From NCBI RefSeq assembly GCF_017305435.1, contig NZ_JAFKIP010000006.1, forward strand, positions 124,001-188,000: a DNA stretch of 64,000 nucleotides, given 5' to 3'. Positions 61,601 to 64,000 of this stretch are shown piece after piece. The translations under genes and the position numbers were made by a program. Position 1 is the first letter of the stretch; each line of letters opens with the position of its first letter. This stretch comes from Microbacterium sp. (GTDB lineage Bacteria; Actinomycetota; Actinomycetes; Actinomycetales; Microbacteriaceae). The notes beneath the pieces were generated by a model that was given only the letters and a program-made list of their open reading frames with translations, was not told the origin of the DNA and made no database searches.

Positions 61601-63492
61601 ATGAAGCTGACGTCCTGTATAGCGTCGGGCTCGGGAACGCGGAAGGTCGCGAACTCGCCACGCCCCACCCACACGGCGTCGCGCAGCGGGGTCAGCTCGT
61701 CGCCCTCGCCGTCGCCCGTGGCGATCTGCAGCGAGCCGTCCGGCGTCAGACGCGGGGCCAGGTCGAGGTGGTTCTTCAGGAACCAGGTGACCGAGGGGTC
61801 GAGCTGCTCGCTCCCGCCCGGATCGGTGGGCTGGCCCGGCCCGTCGTCGTCCGACTGCTGCGTGCAGGGAGTGACGGCGGCGGGGTCGATCCCGACGGCG
61901 AACGTGAAGGTGGCATGCGCGCGCGTCGCCTCGGACGCGCCGGCCAGCGTGGTGCCGGCGCGCACGCCGACGCAGTAGACACCGGCGGCCGAGAAGGCGA
62001 ATCCGGTCGCCGGGCTGCCGATGAACTCCTTCTCGTTCGTGTGGAACTCACCGTCCCGCGGGTACACGAACTGCGTCTCGGTGCGCCCGCCCGGGCGACT
62101 GTCCCAGAAGGCGGCGCCCGATCCGTCCCCGCCGAGGCTCCCGTAGGAGTCGGAGTACCGGTACGTGGCGACGTAGCCGTCACCCGTCGTCGAGGCGCCG
62201 GTCATCGTGAACTCGATCCCTTCGGAGGTCTCCGAGAGTTGACCCCAGTCCATGAAGGAGGCGTCGAGATCCAGCACGAGATCGTTCGGCAGCGTCGATC
62301 CCGCCCACGGCGTGTAGACGCCCGCGGAGCGCCACAGCGTCGCACCCGGCGCCGCGATCCGCTCCCAGTCGCGGAAGGTGGGACTCGACGGCGAGAGCCC
62401 GGTCGCGGGCCACTGCGTATCGCGGGCGGGGAGCGAGAAGACGACGTCGGCGGGATCGTGGGCGACGGCGCGACCGCGATCCGATGTGACGACGTCGAGA
62501 CGGATGCCGTCCCGGTCCTCGCGCGTCGACAGCAGCGCGACCCCCGCGTCGATCACGGTAGACCCAGGCGCAGCCTGCTCGGGTTCCGGCGCGTACACCG
62601 GGAACTCCGCGGGTGGCGCGCAGGGCTCGATCGTCGCCGCATGCGCGTCGCCCACGGCGACCGTCAGCGTCAGATCGGCGTTCAGGAACGCGCCGTCTGA
62701 GCGCTGGAAATGCGTGGCCAGGGGAACGCAGACCCGACCCGGCTCGAGGAACGCGAGGCTCACCGGCAGCAGTCCGCCCTCGCCGCCGGTCGTCCGGAAC
62801 CATGGTTGGCCGGCCTGACGCTGCGTCGTACCGCCGAACTCGACACCGCCGGGGAGCAGCGCGGCGACCGGGTCGCCCGGCGCGAGGCCCAGTCGCGTGT
62901 AGATCGGGCCGAGCCAGCCGAACGGGTCGAAGGCCGCGTCCTCGGGGACCGCCGAGGTGTCGACGACGAGCGACAGCGGGTTGGTCTCAGCCCCACCGCC
63001 GGCGGTCCGGTAGACATCGCCGTGCGACGGGTCGATGCGCTCCCACGTGTCGCCTCCGTCCGCGTCGCCGGGCCACGGCTCGGCGTGCGGTACGCGCAGC
63101 ACCGTGGTCGCGGGGTCGAGGCGTGCACCGGACTCGTCGAGGAGGTAGTGGACGAGGCGGTCGTCCTCGATGGCGCTCACGATGCGCACCTCCCCCTCCG
63201 AGATGACAGTGCGTCCGTCTTCGGCGGCCCCCTCGGCGCGAGCCGCCGGCGGCGTCTCGAGGGTTGCCGCGGCATCCGCCTCGTGTACCGGGGGCACGGG
63301 CTGCTCCGGGGTGGTGGTCGGTTCCTCCGTCGGCGTCGGCGTCGCGGCGGGCGTTGCGCTCGGCACGGCTGCGGGGGTCGCGGTGGCAACGGGATCCACG
63401 GCGTCGGGCTCGGCCGCCTGCACGGGGGCCAGCGAAACCAGCACGAGGGCGGCGGCCAGCACGGACGCGGTGAGGGAGGGAAGCGTGCGCAT
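58645..63492 (-). CDS. 1615-residue surface protein with six anchored-repeat domains
   Basis: A very large exported protein (TIGR03773-like): signal peptide (about 1-27, ending VQAAEP), a Pro/Thr linker (to about 62), then six degenerate repeat domains, a Cys-containing stretch and a C-terminal helix (PVPVLLGVLGGLLLVAGVGAGVV) with RRRR after it. The best repeats start ILTAGHVDIASRL and ILSSGHIDYASRI and end in HVHVHGTWAFSAEGLYCL or GVHAHANWAFSEQGVYRL. Repeats 1-5 have one Cys in a G-x-Y/V-C motif and one after the repeat, probably disulfides. No LPxTG motif. First gene of the operon; weak ribosome-binding site. Function unknown. Confidence 0.88.
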   Translation of the reverse strand: MRTLPSLTASVLAAALVLVSLAPVQAAEPDAVDPVATATPAAVPSATPAATPTPTEEPTTTPEQPVPPVHEADAAATLETPPAARAEGAAEDGRTVISEGEVRIVSAIEDDRLVHYLLDESGARLDPATTVLRVPHAEPWPGDADGGDTWERIDPSHGDVYRTAGGGAETNPLSLVVDTSAVPEDAAFDPFGWLGPIYTRLGLAPGDPVAALLPGGVEFGGTTQRQAGQPWFRTTGGEGGLLPVSLAFLEPGRVCVPLATHFQRSDGAFLNADLTLTVAVGDAHAATIEPCAPPAEFPVYAPEPEQAAPGSTVIDAGVALLSTREDRDGIRLDVVTSDRGRAVAHDPADVVFSLPARDTQWPATGLSPSSPTFRDWERIAAPGATLWRSAGVYTPWAGSTLPNDLVLDLDASFMDWGQLSETSEGIEFTMTGASTTGDGYVATYRYSDSYGSLGGDGSGAAFWDSRPGGRTETQFVYPRDGEFHTNEKEFIGSPATGFAFSAAGVYCVGVRAGTTLAGASEATRAHATFTFAVGIDPAAVTPCTQQSDDDGPGQPTDPGGSEQLDPSVTWFLKNHLDLAPRLTPDGSLQIATGDGEGDELTPLRDAVWVGRGEFATFRVPEPDAIQDVSFIGVPGTTYYGFTQGSNYQNKTIWPGLSMLKLPVGYTDRDATWRVSKLEGPGDVVVWSGARHYLNSRTDTSSWFPVGRTHIHENWAFTAAGRYCLAIETRIHEETTGLDRSAQGLLTVVVGDVDLSQVQPCERTRPVEAPPAQPVGSVSAEQTVVSAASVAGNASTSGLELVERGGAVDVVAALRRPVGSGADYRDPEKTVLALARGGDTWSMSDRIATAIDAPGLTGDVTLHLGDVRGPGNYWLNAGRISDQFATALDTRAQRESREAILHPRYGFASSHTVDAAGVYCVPLTWSGTTAAGQTFHITKTLTLAAGVDAASVTPCAAGGEGSTPVDPGTPDPEPAVWDVPNRSLTASGATILTAGHVDIASRLDAGALATVVKDDTDGEPVYRDPARTVIQLRPEAQTSVPGAPAFGFLGAPGAALWQVTETQQDGLIWPGWSSELIDRGLVPAGIDWSLQRVDGPGEFTLYQSDLGVPRVLMSTRDGITAADTVRIAEHVHVHGTWAFSAEGLYCLGFERTAVHAGGRPLSSVFTLAIAVGRADVRAADPASCFTAAAGEPTEPDRHPIAEELLTPGSEGGVSVLDGRSGFLAGELVTVQVARERAGDWVSVWLWGAAGAAAEPRWLGWARVGSSGAVQVRLPADAAAHGHRLVVSTREGTLIGWDALTVVTAPPIGVPVPVPVGDTTPAVRQVAAAQCVAGATILSSGHIDYASRIVGGGLRSLVGDDSSGAKVYRDPADVVLWLKPSARQQLPAGYGAVGAAGQIVWQVPQTQNPNLIWVGWNTEALSGANAAGPVDWTLDAVAGPGRVTVYTSGVFGGVQSVVLDGAGSSYRIPLGVHAHANWAFSEQGVYRLRMTQTVSLPSGERSSDTATVTVAVGDIDPAQAVAGGSGCGAISAALLTADDEDAARRAAEQAAAEAAAAAAGSSGSAGTARIAGPDAPLEREEVAASPVPVLLGVLGGLLLVAGVGAGVVSVRRRRPAS

Positions 63493-63519
63493 GAGGACTT
63501 TAGAGATCGAGAGGGAGGT

Positions 63520-63557
63520 GCGGGTGGGGCCGGCGCGATCGCCCCGGCCCCACCCGC
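63520..63557 (-). terminator. 14-bp perfect hairpin between the two surface-protein genes
   Basis: Positions 63520-63533 pair perfectly with 63544-63557 around a 10-nt loop. It follows the stop of the partial gene by 8 bp and precedes the 1615-residue protein's start by 27 bp. No T-run follows, so it may attenuate rather than terminate, because little room remains for a separate promoter. Confidence 0.6.
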
Positions 63558-63564
63558 GACGGGA

Positions 63565-64000
63565 TCAGAACGTGAACCGGTAGGTGGTCGACGCGGAGAA
63601 GCCGCCGCTGCCCGGGACGGAGACCGAGACGCCGATGTTCGCGGCGCTGGAGGTGCCCGAGCCCGAGAACGTCCAGGTCAGGTGCTCGTGCCACGTCGCA
63701 CCCGCGGCAACCGACGGGGTGGTCCACGTCACCGTGCGGGCTGCGGCTGTCGCGGGGCTGTTGACGACGGTGAGCGTCCCGTTCGAGATGTTCAGGCCGA
63801 CGTTCGCCGGGATGCGGAAGGTGAAGGTCGCCGCGCGTGCGCCGGACGCGGTGTTCTGGAAGCGGATGCCGCCGCCGGCGACCGGCGTGGTCGCCGTCTC
63901 CGACTCGTCGATGACCTTGCCGCTGCCGACGGCGAACCAGGCGTCCGGCGACGTGACCGTGTCCCAGGACTCGTTCTCGTGGTCGTAGCTCTGCAGGCGA
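63565..64000 (-). CDS. 3' end of an exported beta-rich protein (partial)
   Basis: An open frame enters from the right edge and ends at TGA (63567-63565), giving about 144 C-terminal residues. The translated tail includes WFAVGSGKVIDESETATTPV, AATFTFRIPANVGLNISNG and TVTWTTPSVAAGATWHEH, then ends STTYRFTF. It is Ser/Thr/Gly-rich with alternating hydrophobics, like an exported beta-sandwich domain. No membrane anchor is visible at its C-terminus. It lies 72 bp upstream of the six-repeat protein gene and may be part of the same operon. The start and family are outside the window. Confidence 0.65.
   Translation of the reverse strand, partial: RLQSYDHENESWDTVTSPDAWFAVGSGKVIDESETATTPVAGGGIRFQNTASGARAATFTFRIPANVGLNISNGTLTVVNSPATAAARTVTWTTPSVAAGATWHEHLTWTFSGSGTSSAANIGVSVSVPGSGGFSASTTYRFTF

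Noticed and set aside
59074-62700. 1208-codon open frame on the plus strand
   Set aside because: It is antisense to the six-repeat surface protein, has Arg/Asp/Gly-rich low-complexity sequence and no family motifs; a GC-driven shadow frame.

Overview
The window is high-GC actinobacterial DNA. Gene content points to Microbacteriaceae, most likely Microbacterium or a close relative: an actinobacterial NusG with a long acidic N-terminus, a LysG/LysE-like pair, a DUF3105/DUF305 pair, and a surface-anchored-repeat ABC operon. No rRNA, CRISPR array, insertion sequence or prophage was seen. Positions 1-38 hold only the 3' flank of the first gene. There is no gene-free stretch longer than about 410 bp, and the longest (28627-29039) contains the rplJ leader and promoter.

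Layout. 0-5 kb: stand-alone metabolic genes (aldo/keto reductase, luciferase-like monooxygenase, P-loop kinase-like protein, ASCH protein, membrane esterase) separated by palindromic intergenic repeats. 5.1-12 kb: a probable Fe-S-type regulator followed by cydA, cydB, cydD and cydC, giving cytochrome bd oxidase and its assembly exporter; cydD carries unusual in-frame repeats. 12-22.6 kb: GNAT acetyltransferase, a frameshifted NAD(P)-binding SDR protein, HerA-like ATPase, PAP2 phosphatase, Bcr/CflA-type MFS exporter, DUF3105 and DUF305 proteins, and a CtpE-like P-type ATPase. 22.6-27.7 kb: a sugar ABC uptake operon (binding protein and two permeases, no ATPase) divergent from a LacI-type repressor, with shared operator-like sites. 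27.7-29 kb: rplL and rplJ with a leader RNA. 29-36.7 kb: YqaJ nuclease, MFS drug exporter with MarR regulator and palindromic operators, quinone-oxidoreductase-like protein, LysG/LysE-like pair, DUF1801 protein, acylphosphatase and a frameshifted nitronate monooxygenase. 36.7-39.7 kb: tRNA-Trp, secE, nusG, rplK, rplA in conserved order. 39.8-50.3 kb: a polyamine/GABA catabolic cluster (amine oxidase, GABA transaminase, two succinate-semialdehyde dehydrogenases, permease, stress protein) divergent from a PucR regulator across a 10-bp-arm palindrome. 50.3-53.5 kb: two alpha/beta hydrolases and a second PucR-like regulator. 53.6-64 kb: a surface-anchored-repeat ABC transporter operon whose six genes are joined by five successive 4-bp overlaps, ending in a lytic transglycosylase, plus the 3' end of another probable exported protein.

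The most interesting parts are the anchored-repeat operon (a ZnuA-like binding protein with a surface domain nested inside it, a six-repeat 1615-residue surface protein, and a coupled muralytic enzyme), the repeats and hairpin inside cydD, a 73-bp repeat family with exactly conserved internal spacing, and strong over-representation of the 7-mer GGATGCC/GGCATCC. Two genes (12.9 kb and 36.0 kb) carry single frameshifts that may be real or assembly errors.
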